64,000 nt of DNA from Amphritea sp. 1_MG-2023 (GCF_030547545.1 NZ_JAUOQE010000006.1:1-64000), one strand, 5' to 3'; positions 1-8,669 are shown, numbered from the stretch's first letter. Notes: generated from the letters alone by a model not told the origin. Numbers and translations: made by a program.

Positions 1-29
1 CGACCGTTTCCGGTGGCTGTCTCAAGCGA

Positions 30-66
30 GGAGGCGCATTCTACACCGGACAGGCAGAGAGTCAAC
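30..66 (-). promoter_or_regulatory. rRNA-type sigma-70 promoter reading left out of the window
   Basis: On the minus strand there is a -35 TTGACT (60-65), a 16-bp spacer and a -10 TAGAAT (38-43). A GC-rich discriminator (GCGCC) follows directly. Upstream, at about 78-104, lies an A/T-rich tract that would suit an UP element. The start of the transcript, with CTCGCTTGAGAC near 17-29, resembles gammaproteobacterial rRNA leaders. This suggests an rRNA operon or another stringently controlled operon just beyond the left edge; that gene is not in the window. Confidence 0.6.
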
Positions 67-230
67 AGGGACAGCACGAAAAAGTGAAAAATTTGTTACG
101 AAAGCGTGAATTGTGAGTAACGAGGGTTCTTTTAAGAGCTGGGGGTTAATCGCGGCGGGATAGCCAGAGGGCATGCCAGCGGCGTTCGCTACAAAGGTTG
201 CTGCGCGTTGGTGATTAAATCAGGTTTTAT

Positions 231-529
231 CGCGACGGGGGCGTCGCTCGCTACAAAGATTGTTGGTTCTGGAGTTAATCGCGACGGGGGCGTTGCTCGT
301 TACAAAGATTGTTGGTTCTAGGGTTAATCGCGACGGGGGCGTCGCTCGCTACAAAGATTGTTGGTTTTGAGGTTAATCGCGACGGGGGCGTTGCTCGTTA
401 CAAAGATTGTTGATTCTGAGGTTGATCGCGACGGGGGCGTTGCTCGTTACAAAGATTGTTGGTTCTGGAGTTAATCGCGACGGGGGCGTTGCTCGCTACA
501 AAGATTATTGATTCTGAGGTTAATCGCGA
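231..529. repeat. Tandem array of six 49-bp REP-like units
   Basis: The string CGCGACGGGG recurs at 231, 280, 329, 378, 427 and 476, with a truncated seventh start at 525, so the period is exactly 49 bp. Each unit contains GCGACG-GGGG-CGTCGC (perfect hairpin arms in units 1 and 3, one C-to-T change in the others), then TCGYTACAAAGATTGTTGR and a more variable tail ending in GTTAAT. On the minus strand the unit reads like a REP element (TGTAGCGAGCGACGCC...GTCGCGAT). A diverged copy lies at about 144-230. The period is not a multiple of three, so coding is unlikely. The rest of 67-230 shows only the possible UP element and this degenerate copy. Confidence 0.9.
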
Positions 530-541
530 TGTGTACCCTGA

Positions 542-570
542 GGGCATGCTAGCGTCGTGCTGGCATACCC
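542..570. other. Imperfect 12-bp hairpin downstream of the TAXI gene
   Basis: GGGCATGCTAGC (542-553) can pair with GCTGGCATACCC (559-570), with one mismatch and one G-T pair, around a 5-nt loop. It lies 25 bp past the stop codon of the minus-strand TAXI gene. No T-run follows, so it is not a standard intrinsic terminator; an RNA 3'-end stabiliser or part of the neighbouring repeat family is equally possible. Confidence 0.5.
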
Positions 571-595
571 CTTGGGCAGCTTACCTTTGAACGCC

Positions 596-1576
596 TTAGA
601 GCAAACCTGCTTCTTTATAGTATCTTATCGCCCCTGGATGCAGGGGTGTCGAACCGACAGCAGTAACCATCTCCTGTTTATTCAGATCGGCAAAGGCGGG
701 ATGTAGCTTTCTAAAGATATCAAAACTTTCGAATACTGATTTAACTAACTGATAGACCACTTCATCCGATAGGTCTGTTGAGGCAACCAACAGACTCTCT
801 ACAGCAAAGCTTTTGATTGGCCGATCATTATTTCGATATAAGCCACCGGGTATTTCAGCTAAATGATAATAGTCATTATCCATTACTAGCTTATCAATCA
901 CCGGACCACTCACATCAACCAGCACACTATCACAAGATGTGGTGGCTTCTTTAACGGCATTACTCGGGTGTCCGATGAGATAAACCATTACATCAATGTC
1001 ACCCGCGCACAGCGCACTGGCTTGTGCGGATGCAGTCAATTCAGCCGCAAGCGCAAAGTCTTGCTTACTCCAGCCTTTAGCCTTCATTAACAGATCCATG
1101 GTGCCGCGTTGACCCGAACCTGGAACCCCTACATTGACTTTTTTTCCTTTTAAATCGTCAAACTTGTGAATACCACTTCCGGCACGCGATAGCACCGTGA
1201 GTGGCTCAGAATAGATAGCAAACACCGCTTTGAGATCATGATTAGCGCCAGATTTGGCAAACTGCTCTGTGCCGTTATAGGCCTGTGCCAGCCGATCAGA
1301 CTGAGTGATACCAAAAGAAAGCTCTTTATCGGCTAGCATTTCTAGATTCGCGACCGAACCTGCGGTACTTTCCGTTGAACAACGTATACCGTGGTCTGCT
1401 CTGGTTTTGTTAACCAGTCGACAGATAGCCCCTCCCGTAGGGTAGTAAACACCGGTAACACCACCGGTACCTATGGTAATGACTTCATTTATAGGTGCAG
1501 CCGCCATAGCACCCATTGACGCCACACCCAGCCCCAATGCGATCACTAATGCGTTTATTGTATTGCGAAAAGCCAT
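596..1576 (-). CDS. TAXI-family TRAP transporter solute-binding protein
   Basis: Periplasmic substrate receptor of the TAXI type. The 326-aa product opens with a signal peptide ending near AMA-AAP (residue 25), followed by the family signature VITIGTGGVTGVYYPTGG, then FGITQSD (about residue 90) and VNVGVPGSGQRGTMD (about residue 147), which form the typical two-lobe binding core. An AGGAG site sits 7 nt before the ATG. TAXI receptors normally work with fused TRAP membrane subunits (DctQM-like), and none is present nearby, so this is an orphan receptor within the window. The ligand cannot be deduced; glutamate and related acids are known for some family members. It is separated from aceK by about 115 bp. 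Confidence 0.9.
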   Translation of the reverse strand: MAFRNTINALVIALGLGVASMGAMAAAPINEVITIGTGGVTGVYYPTGGAICRLVNKTRADHGIRCSTESTAGSVANLEMLADKELSFGITQSDRLAQAYNGTEQFAKSGANHDLKAVFAIYSEPLTVLSRAGSGIHKFDDLKGKKVNVGVPGSGQRGTMDLLMKAKGWSKQDFALAAELTASAQASALCAGDIDVMVYLIGHPSNAVKEATTSCDSVLVDVSGPVIDKLVMDNDYYHLAEIPGGLYRNNDRPIKSFAVESLLVASTDLSDEVVYQLVKSVFESFDIFRKLHPAFADLNKQEMVTAVGSTPLHPGAIRYYKEAGLL

Positions 1577-1690
1577 AGCCCACTCCTTTGATTGTTTATC
1601 AGCACCCTATTTTCACGCTGATTATAACAGTAATAATGATTTATCATATGACGCCTGCTGCTTTTACCACGATGATGATTCAGCGCCCCT

Positions 1691-3427
1691 TTAGCTAGAC
1701 ACTTGACGATGAAATCGACACCGATTTCGATACGGAAAGAGATCGATAATAGTACCTTGCTTTACCTTCACCTGCATATCAATCCACCAGCCCGGTTCTA
1801 ACAGATCACCATGCAGCCCATTAAACGTTTCTCTGATGCGTTGATCGCAAGCGGTCAATAAACCAAACTCTTCTGGAAATACATCCTTTTCAGAAACCGA
1901 ATACCAGGGTTCGGCCGCTAACTCTTGCTCAGGATATAGCGGTTCTGGTATGTAGCGAAACTGACATTCCGTTAGATACATAATCTCATCGTAATCATAA
2001 AAGACAACTCGTCCATGTCGCGTCACGCCAAAGTTTTTAAAAAACATATCACCGGCAAAAATATTGGCCGCGGCTAGCTCTTTTATGCACTGACCAAACT
2101 CATTAATGGCTAATGAGATCGCCTGCTCGTTATTCTGTCGTAGCATCTCATCGAGATAGATATTCAACGGAATCATACGTCGCTCAATCCATAAATGCTT
2201 AATCACAACCAGATCATCAACCACATCGATCGATGACGCCGCTACGTCTAATAGCTCGTTAAGTAATGCATCGGAAAAGCGCTTTCGCGGCAGCGAAAAA
2301 TTAACGAACTCCTGTGTATCTGCCATCCGCCCCGCTCTATCATGCCGCTTCACTAATTCATACTTACCCATGACGCCCGCTCGAGTGATCTTTTTGGAGG
2401 TTGCAAATCGATCCTTGATGATTTTGAACACCACCGGATAGGAGGGTAATGTAAACACGGTCATCACCATCCCTTTTGTCCCCAGCGCAACCTTAAACTG
2501 ATCGCTAGAATTCGCTAAGTGCTCGATATAACCGCGATAAAATTCCGCTTTACCCTGCTTATAAAACCCAATCGCATTGTAAAGTTCGGCTATCGATTTC
2601 ATGGGCATAAGGGAGTGTAAAAAGTGGATCAGGGCGGAGGGGTGATCGACTTCAACTAAAAAATAAGTGCGCGTGAAACTAAAGATAATCGACACATCAT
2701 TTTCATCAATCAACGCGGTATCGATATAGACGCCACCTGCCTCATTATTCAATATCGGCAATATGAAAGGTACAGAGCGGGTCGATAACGTCACTCGTCC
2801 GACGATATAGGCGCCTTTATTGCGATAAAAACGGCTTCGAATCACGTGTACGACCGCATCATCATTGACGATCTCATTAGCTAGATGCGTACCAATATAA
2901 CGTAGTAGATGACTGATATCCCGCCGCTTATTCTCCCAAGGAATGCCAAAACGGTAATCCTCGAGTAACTGATGAATAAACGCTAGCAACCCATGACGCA
3001 GGGTATAGGTACGATAGAGGTCCGCAATAACGGCGTTATCATCGGCCGGACACTGAGTATCGATAAACATAAACTGATCATCGATCTGTCGATGTTGACG
3101 TAAGCGACAATAAATAGAGTTATAAAACGTTTTGCCTAACTCGGCGTCCACCTGCTGAGCTATTTTAATAAGATAGTCAGCCTTGATCGATATCCACAAT
3201 GCATTGTTGAGGCCAGCATTCATCTCTGCCTCGATTTTACCACTCACCTGATCGACCAAGGTGTTATAAAGATCTATTCGCTGAGTCGATAAACGTTGAA
3301 TAGCGTGCCAATCAGCCGCTTCAAAATACACGTTTGCCTGACGGGTAAGCGCCCGAAACTGCTGCCGATAGGCATTAAAGCCTTCTAGTATAAGGCGAGC
3401 AATCGCGTCAGCTTGGCATGGATTCAT
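1691..3427 (-). CDS. aceK: Isocitrate dehydrogenase kinase/phosphatase AceK
   Basis: Bifunctional cytoplasmic enzyme that phosphorylates and dephosphorylates isocitrate dehydrogenase, setting carbon flow between the TCA cycle and the glyoxylate bypass. The product is 578 aa, the same length as the E. coli protein. The ATP-binding loop ALGTKGMVMTVF (near residue 315), the VFKIIKDRF strand carrying the nucleotide-contacting lysine, and the catalytic/metal segment VFYDYDEIMYLTE (near residue 473) are all present. Unlike in enterics, aceB and aceA are not next to it. It is transcribed divergently from pfkA across about 150 bp. Confidence 0.97.
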   Translation of the reverse strand: MNPCQADAIARLILEGFNAYRQQFRALTRQANVYFEAADWHAIQRLSTQRIDLYNTLVDQVSGKIEAEMNAGLNNALWISIKADYLIKIAQQVDAELGKTFYNSIYCRLRQHRQIDDQFMFIDTQCPADDNAVIADLYRTYTLRHGLLAFIHQLLEDYRFGIPWENKRRDISHLLRYIGTHLANEIVNDDAVVHVIRSRFYRNKGAYIVGRVTLSTRSVPFILPILNNEAGGVYIDTALIDENDVSIIFSFTRTYFLVEVDHPSALIHFLHSLMPMKSIAELYNAIGFYKQGKAEFYRGYIEHLANSSDQFKVALGTKGMVMTVFTLPSYPVVFKIIKDRFATSKKITRAGVMGKYELVKRHDRAGRMADTQEFVNFSLPRKRFSDALLNELLDVAASSIDVVDDLVVIKHLWIERRMIPLNIYLDEMLRQNNEQAISLAINEFGQCIKELAAANIFAGDMFFKNFGVTRHGRVVFYDYDEIMYLTECQFRYIPEPLYPEQELAAEPWYSVSEKDVFPEEFGLLTACDQRIRETFNGLHGDLLEPGWWIDMQVKVKQGTIIDLFPYRNRCRFHRQVSS

Positions 3428-3574
3428 TACACTTTAATTGTCATGGTGTGTTTTTATACTGTTTAGCAGTGATTAGGCCGTGTTGCCATTAATTAACCAA
3501 AAAGCGTAGCAACCTATTGTCTATTCCAACGATCTGCATAATATTAACTCAATCACTGTTTACGGAGGCTCGCT

Positions 3575-4579
3575 ATGTATCATCTTCCTCAACTGACAAA
3601 AAACAGCAGTATTAGTGCTATCGCGGTGATGACCAGCGGGGGTGATTCGCCCGGCATGAATCCCGCGATTCGCAGTGTGACGCGGGCCGCGTTAAATCAA
3701 GGCGTTCGAGTATTTGGTATTAATAAGGGTTATAGCGGCTTAATCATCGGCGACCTTTTTGAATTAAAAAGCCATGATGTCTCCAATATCGTTCAACGAG
3801 GCGGCACCCTCCTAAAAAGTGATCGCTGTGAAGCGTTCAAAGACCCCATCGTGCGCCGTCAAGCCGCTGAGATTCTAAAAGAACATGGTATCGGTGGATT
3901 GATTGTGATTGGCGGCGATGGCTCCCTCACCGGTGCTCATCTACTCACCCATGAGTCCGGTATCCCTGTGATCGGCTTACCCGGCACCATCGATAATGAT
4001 ATCTATGGCACTGACGATACTATCGGCTTCGATACGGCACTCAATACGGCACTCGAAGCGATCGATAAAATTCGTGATACAGCAGTATCCCATGAACGTA
4101 TTTTTCTGGTTGAAGTCATGGGGCGAAACTCAGGACATATTGCCTCGCAAGTCGGAGTCGCTTGTGGGGCGGAAATGATTATCGTACCAGAGATCGACTT
4201 TAAACTTGAAACACTGAGTTTTACACTGGCTAATCAACGAGCTGAAGGGCGTGGCAGTAGTGGTATTATTGTTGTCGCTGAAGGACCTAAACCTGGGTTA
4301 ACCTATCGCTTAGCACGACAGCTAGAGCTCGATGGACAAACCGCTGGCGTCTGTATTCTCGGCCATATACAGCGAGGCGGTCGCCCTACAGGACACGATC
4401 GCGTACTGGCATCGTGCCTTGGCGCCTCGGCGGTGACTTATTTACTTGCTGGGTTTAGCGATATTATGGTGGGTATCCTCAATAGTAAAATTACGGCTAC
4501 CCCGCTATTAGATATTGTAGAGAAGCAAAAGCCGCTTAACCCCGAGCTGGTGACGCTGGCTCAATTGCTCCACAAATAG
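3575..4579 (+). CDS. pfkA: ATP-dependent 6-phosphofructokinase
   Basis: Phosphorylates fructose 6-phosphate to fructose 1,6-bisphosphate, the committed step of glycolysis. The 334-aa product shows MTSGGDSPGMNPAIR near the N-terminus, GGDGS (about residue 113), PGTIDNDI with catalytic Asp, MGRNSGH, and GHIQRGGRPTGHDR. The glycine after GGD and the PGT (not PKT) motif point to ATP rather than pyrophosphate as donor. A GGAGG site (3564-3568) precedes the ATG. There is a 12-residue N-terminal extension relative to E. coli PfkA. The gene is monocistronic, ends before a hairpin shared with the convergent lipoate ligase gene, and is divergent from aceK. Confidence 0.95.
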   Translation: MYHLPQLTKNSSISAIAVMTSGGDSPGMNPAIRSVTRAALNQGVRVFGINKGYSGLIIGDLFELKSHDVSNIVQRGGTLLKSDRCEAFKDPIVRRQAAEILKEHGIGGLIVIGGDGSLTGAHLLTHESGIPVIGLPGTIDNDIYGTDDTIGFDTALNTALEAIDKIRDTAVSHERIFLVEVMGRNSGHIASQVGVACGAEMIIVPEIDFKLETLSFTLANQRAEGRGSSGIIVVAEGPKPGLTYRLARQLELDGQTAGVCILGHIQRGGRPTGHDRVLASCLGASAVTYLLAGFSDIMVGILNSKITATPLLDIVEKQKPLNPELVTLAQLLHK

Positions 4580-4621
4580 GTCTTGCTGAGCGAGGCTACA
4601 AGGTTACACACCCTTAACATC

Positions 4622-4645
4622 AGAAAACAGCTTATGCTGTTTTCT
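4622..4645. terminator. Convergent hairpin between pfkA and the lipoate ligase gene
   Basis: Perfect 10-bp stem AGAAAACAGC / GCTGTTTTCT around a TTAT loop. The A/T-rich stem sides supply weak U-tracts in both directions. It overlaps the last codons and stop of the minus-strand ligase gene, so it could serve both converging transcripts. Confidence 0.55.
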
Positions 4646-5366
4646 GTTCAAACGCCGCTGACACTCGCTGCATCAATACATCGATCACGCGAGGCAGTAA
4701 CTGTTCCACAGCAATACCCGATAAACTCTGCGCATCGCTATTGAGTCCTGCCAAAGTATCCCCCCGCTGTGGGTTATCCACCACAATTGAACTCAACTGC
4801 TGCCAATCACATGGCGATAGATGTAACCCACTCACCAGCGCGATGCCTTTGCGCTTACGAATCTGCGCTAATCCTACCAACTTGCGCCCATCGGGGCTGA
4901 CGACTTCACCGTGTGATAACGACGCGTAACAGGCCCACTTTACATCTTCCTGTTGACTGATTATTTTCGATTGTTCAATCATCGCCTGATCAACCCCTCG
5001 GCAAGGAATATCACAGGCCATCAAGGTATCGACCCAAATATGCTCGAACCAAGAAAAAATCTCGATAATATTCTGTTTTGCTAACGGATGTTCGGTTGGA
5101 ATAAACACTGTCACACTTAACATCCAAGGCCCAGCAAATACCGCACCGCCACCGGAACGACGTCGCATCAATGGATAACCCGCGCGCTCTGCTCGCCACT
5201 GCTGCCCTTCATCGGGGCGCTGCGAGCAACCCAAAATAATGGCCGCTTGATCATACTGCCACAGCAATACTTGCGGCTGCTCAACACCCGCCTCAAGCAC
5301 ATCGCTAATACGTTGCTGTTCATCCGGCATAGAACCGATGACCAATGACTGAAAATTGTTATGCAT
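4632..5366 (-). CDS. Lipoate-protein ligase A family protein
   Basis: Member of the biotin/lipoate protein ligase (LplA/LipB/BPL) fold, likely attaching lipoate or octanoate to lipoyl domains, or moving it between them. The 244-aa product has the family core RRRSGGGAVFAGP (residues 68-80) and GRKLVGLAQIRKRKG (near 160), which contribute the acyl-adenylate pocket. It lacks the C-terminal accessory domain of full-length LplA, so an amidotransferase or lipoyl-transfer role (LipM/LipL-like) is also possible. Its start lies 93 bp from the divergent zapE start. Substrate assignment is inference; the fold assignment is firm. Confidence 0.8.
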   Translation of the reverse strand: MHNNFQSLVIGSMPDEQQRISDVLEAGVEQPQVLLWQYDQAAIILGCSQRPDEGQQWRAERAGYPLMRRRSGGGAVFAGPWMLSVTVFIPTEHPLAKQNIIEIFSWFEHIWVDTLMACDIPCRGVDQAMIEQSKIISQQEDVKWACYASLSHGEVVSPDGRKLVGLAQIRKRKGIALVSGLHLSPCDWQQLSSIVVDNPQRGDTLAGLNSDAQSLSGIAVEQLLPRVIDVLMQRVSAAFEQKTA

Positions 5367-5459
5367 ATTGTTCCCCTAGCGCCAGAGGCAGGAAGATTAA
5401 CCTATCTATATGCTTGGGAAAACCATTATCATGCTGCTGTTATACATGGAACTTCAGTG

Positions 5460-6602
5460 ATGCAAAACGACTTTATCGATATTTACCATCAGGCGCTTTG
5501 TCGCAACGGCTATCAACAGGACTCGCAGCAGCAATTATTAGCGCTAGCGCTGAATCGAATCTATCAAAGCTTGCAGTCAGGCGGCACCAAGAAAAACCAA
5601 ACGCAAGGCCTCTATATATGGGGACCGGTGGGACGCGGTAAAACCTTTTTAATGGATCTTCTGTTTGCCCATCTCGATGATGGCATCGGCTTGCGCCATC
5701 ACTTCCACCGTTTTATGGCACAGATTCACCAGCAGCTAGGTGATTTGCAAGGGCAATCAGATCCACTGACGTTGATTGCCACTCGACTGGCGCGTCAATA
5801 TCGATTGATCTGCTTCGATGAATTTTTCCTCAATGATATTGCCGACGCCATGATTCTCGGAAAACTCATTAAGGGCCTACTCAAGCAGGGGGTTATTCTG
5901 ATTACCACCTCGAACAGACCACCCGATAAGCTGTGTAAAGATCCGCTGTTTGAAGATCGAGTTAAGCCGATTATCGCGATGATCAAACAGCAGATGCAGG
6001 TCTTTAATCTAGCCGGTGAGACCGATCATAGGCTGCGCACGCTCACCCCCGCGCCGTGTATTTTTCACCCTGACGATCCACACCCCGATAGCGAACAACA
6101 ACTGACCCAATACTACTCTCAGTTAAGCCAAACGCCGCCCTGCCCCGATGAAGTTGAAATATTACAGCGTACGATACCGGTACGGGGTATAAGCGCTAAC
6201 TGTATCTGGTTTGAGTTTGAACATATCTGTATGGGTGCCCGTAGTCAGATGGATTACATCGATATCGCTAACCGATTTGAGCATGTCTTTGTCAGTCAGA
6301 TTCCGCCCTTAGGGAGTCATCGTCGTGAGCAGATTAAAGCTCGCGGTACCGAGGATGGTGTCGAAGCGGTAAAAGCCGGTGACCGACAGGTATTATTAGG
6401 CAACATGGATGATCCGGCACGCCGCTTTATCAGCTTGGTGGATGAACTTTACGACCGTAACATTAATTTATTTCTCAGCCTTGAAGTGCCATTGGAACAG
6501 CTCTACGGTGAGGGCAGTCTATTGTTTGAATTTGCCCGCACATACAGTCGCCTAACGGAGATGCAATCGTTTGAATACCAACAATCGACTGCGTTGGATT
6601 AG
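5460..6602 (+). CDS. zapE: Cell division ATPase ZapE (AFG1 family)
   Basis: AAA+ ATPase associated with the FtsZ ring. From the chosen ATG the product is 380 aa (E. coli about 375). Walker A GPVGRGKT lies at residues 55-62, Walker B LICFDEFF at 116-123, with the family segment FHRFM between them and a sensor-like TTSNRPP after. The frame is open further upstream to 5361, but that extension has no family likeness and would overlap the start of the divergent ligase gene; the ATG at 5460 has a weak GGA site and gives a normal N-terminus (MQNDFIDIYHQAL). The C-terminus includes SRLTEMQS, typical of this family. Confidence 0.92.
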   Translation: MQNDFIDIYHQALCRNGYQQDSQQQLLALALNRIYQSLQSGGTKKNQTQGLYIWGPVGRGKTFLMDLLFAHLDDGIGLRHHFHRFMAQIHQQLGDLQGQSDPLTLIATRLARQYRLICFDEFFLNDIADAMILGKLIKGLLKQGVILITTSNRPPDKLCKDPLFEDRVKPIIAMIKQQMQVFNLAGETDHRLRTLTPAPCIFHPDDPHPDSEQQLTQYYSQLSQTPPCPDEVEILQRTIPVRGISANCIWFEFEHICMGARSQMDYIDIANRFEHVFVSQIPPLGSHRREQIKARGTEDGVEAVKAGDRQVLLGNMDDPARRFISLVDELYDRNINLFLSLEVPLEQLYGEGSLLFEFARTYSRLTEMQSFEYQQSTALD

Positions 6603-6675
6603 GCATTCACGCCGTCTTACTCGAACATATGACCCTAAAGCCCACTCACGTTAACTTTCGACAGGAGCACTTTTA

Positions 6676-7281
6676 ATGGCGATGCTATTACGCTTTTTCT
6701 TTCAAGGCTTACTGATTTTGCTGCCTTTCGTGCTGACGATCTATCTCGTTTTCCTCATTTTCACCGCGCTAGATGAGACACTCTTTTCGGCCGTAGGCTC
6801 ACTCATCAGTTACTTTATTCCCGGCCTGCAGGCAGACGCCACCGAAACGCTACTGGGAATTCTCCTCACCGTTGCCATCATCATTCTCACCGGTATCGCC
6901 GGCTCTCTCTATCTGACTCGCTTTTTGATGGATATCATCGGCGCACTGATGGAACGGATTCCCGTGGTGAAACTGCTATACAACTCCCTCAAAGATCTAT
7001 TTCAAGCGCTATTAGGGGATCAGAAAAGTTTTGATAAACCGGTGCTGGTCTACCTCAACCGAGAAAAAACCATCAAGGTGATGGGTTTCATTACCTGTGA
7101 AGATATGCGTAGCTTTGGTTTAGATGAAGATGTATCTGTGTACCTACCGGATTCCTATAATTTTTCAGGCAACTTAATCATCGTTCCTCGAGACTTGATT
7201 GTGCCGCTGAACGTCAGTTCCGGAAAAGTCACCACCTTTATCGTCAGTGGCGGAGTCTCGACCACTGACAAAACCCATTAA
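6676..7281 (+). CDS. DUF502 family inner-membrane protein
   Basis: Conserved membrane protein of unknown function, 201 aa. Two strong hydrophobic segments are visible, at about residues 8-32 (FFQGLLILLPFVLTIYLVF) and 58-82 (LLGILLTVAIIILTGIAG). They are followed by the conserved IPVVKLLYNSLKDL stretch and a soluble domain with VYLPDSYNFSGNLIIVP, the hallmark of DUF502. AGGAG precedes the ATG by 9 nt. The 3' end overlaps the convergent metallo-hydrolase gene by 4 bp. The sequence gives no further indication of its job. Confidence 0.88.
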   Translation: MAMLLRFFFQGLLILLPFVLTIYLVFLIFTALDETLFSAVGSLISYFIPGLQADATETLLGILLTVAIIILTGIAGSLYLTRFLMDIIGALMERIPVVKLLYNSLKDLFQALLGDQKSFDKPVLVYLNREKTIKVMGFITCEDMRSFGLDEDVSVYLPDSYNFSGNLIIVPRDLIVPLNVSSGKVTTFIVSGGVSTTDKTH

Positions 7282-7919
7282 CCGCGATGATCGCTGACAA
7301 ACGGGTTGGTTTGACGTTCGTGTCCTAGGGTCGACATCGGCCCATGACCGGGAATAAAGGCGACCGTATCACCTAGCGGGAATAGCTTAGCTTTAATCGA
7401 ATCGATCAGGGTCGCATGATCCCCTTGAGGAAAATCTGTACGGCCAATGGAGCCCTTAAACAGCACATCCCCGACCTGCGCCAGTTGACTCTCTGGGCTA
7501 TAAAACACCACATGGCCAGGGGTATGGCCCGGACAATGCAGTACCTCGAGTGTTTCATTACCCACCGTAACTTTATCACCATCGTTCAGCCAACGGTCTG
7601 GAGTGAAGGAGGCAACCTCAGGAAAACCAAACATCTGACTTTGTTGCGCTAACCCATCGATCCAGAATTGATCCCCGATATGAGGCCCCTCAATCGACAC
7701 ACCGGTGCGCTTTACTAGCTCAGCCGTGCCACCCGCATGGTCAATATGCGCATGCGTCAGGAGTATTTTTTCCAATTGCAGCCCTAACGTCTCAAGCGTC
7801 GTCAATACCTTATCAATATCACCACCGGGGTCGACCACCGCCGCTTTTTTACTCGTTTCGCACCACAGCAAGGTGCAGTTTTGTTGGAATTGAGTCACCG
7901 GAATAATACTGTATTTCAT
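7278..7919 (-). CDS. ycbL: MBL-fold metallo-hydrolase, YcbL type
   Basis: Metallo-beta-lactamase-fold hydrolase resembling type II glyoxalase (hydroxyacylglutathione hydrolase). The 213-aa product carries the zinc motif THAHIDH (H56, H58, D60, H61), the later ligands in CPGHTPGH and FIPGHGPMS, and an N-terminus (MKYSIIPVTQFQQNCTLLWCE) close to E. coli YcbL. It lacks the C-terminal substrate domain of GloB, as is usual for YcbL. Glyoxalase II-like thioesterase activity is likely; the physiological substrate is not shown by the sequence. Confidence 0.88.
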   Translation of the reverse strand: MKYSIIPVTQFQQNCTLLWCETSKKAAVVDPGGDIDKVLTTLETLGLQLEKILLTHAHIDHAGGTAELVKRTGVSIEGPHIGDQFWIDGLAQQSQMFGFPEVASFTPDRWLNDGDKVTVGNETLEVLHCPGHTPGHVVFYSPESQLAQVGDVLFKGSIGRTDFPQGDHATLIDSIKAKLFPLGDTVAFIPGHGPMSTLGHERQTNPFVSDHRG

Positions 7920-8057
7920 AGAGATGCCGTGATGGTTGAAAAGTGATCTCCCAGTATACCTATTTCTGGACTATCCTTCGATGTACTAGGCGGATAAACA
8001 GTGTCCGCCTGCAACAGCGTTCAGAGCCCCTGATTGACTCTGAAGGAGGTTATTTAA

Positions 8058-8522
8058 ATGCCTGTATCTCCAACCCTGCAAAAGTTCCTCAATCGAGGCG
8101 ATATCCCCTATCGCTTGATTCGTCATCCCTATACTGAAACATCCCTCAGCGCTGCCTTGGCCGCGCAGGTGCCTGTACGACAAATGGCAAAAGGTGTCGT
8201 GCTCAACGATGATGAAGGCTTTATGATGGCGGTGGTCCCCTCTGATCGACGGGTCGATCTATATGCTATCAATCAACAACTGGGGCGAGTGTTTTCACCC
8301 GCCGCACAACAGGATGTCAAAATCCTCTTCGGTGATTGTACTAAAGGCGCAGTCCCCGCGCTGGGGCAAGCCTATAATATGCCGGTGATCTGGGATGATC
8401 ACTTAGCGCATGAACCCGACTGCTACATGGAAGCCGGTGATCATCAAGAGCTGCTCTGTTTTTCCCAATCCACCTTTAAACAAGTGATGTCAGAAAAGCC
8501 TCACGGCATGATCAGTCACTAA
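8058..8522 (+). CDS. YbaK/ProX-type aminoacyl-tRNA deacylase family protein
   Basis: Small cytoplasmic protein (154 aa) of the YbaK/EbsC fold, whose characterised members hydrolyse mischarged aminoacyl-tRNAs. The conserved lysine segment QMAKGVVLND (near residue 45) and the GDCTKGAVPALGQAYNMPV loop (about residues 94-113) match the family. An AAGGAGG site at 8042-8048 precedes the ATG. Which tRNA it edits cannot be told from the sequence. It is followed by a strong hairpin without a T-run. Confidence 0.85.
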   Translation: MPVSPTLQKFLNRGDIPYRLIRHPYTETSLSAALAAQVPVRQMAKGVVLNDDEGFMMAVVPSDRRVDLYAINQQLGRVFSPAAQQDVKILFGDCTKGAVPALGQAYNMPVIWDDHLAHEPDCYMEAGDHQELLCFSQSTFKQVMSEKPHGMISH

Positions 8523-8538
8523 GACACCCGCAGACGAT

Positions 8539-8562
8539 TATCGGGATGGATTCATCCCGATA
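8539..8562 (+). other. Perfect 10-bp hairpin after the YbaK-family gene
   Basis: TATCGGGATG / CATCCCGATA pair around a GATT loop, 17 bp past the stop codon. The downstream sequence (GCTCATTCC) has no T-run, so termination would have to be Rho-assisted, or the structure may protect the mRNA 3' end. Confidence 0.5.
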
Positions 8563-8669
8563 GCTCATTCCACTAATATCGCTTATATGTATTTACCCTA
8601 CTCCGCTTGCTATGCGATAGTGTCAGCCCATTTTCAATAAGATTCCCGATAAGTGCGCTGGAGAGAACA

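Noticed and set aside
231-529. CRISPR array
   Set aside because: The whole 49-bp period is repeated with scattered substitutions; there are no unique spacers of constant length and no cas genes.
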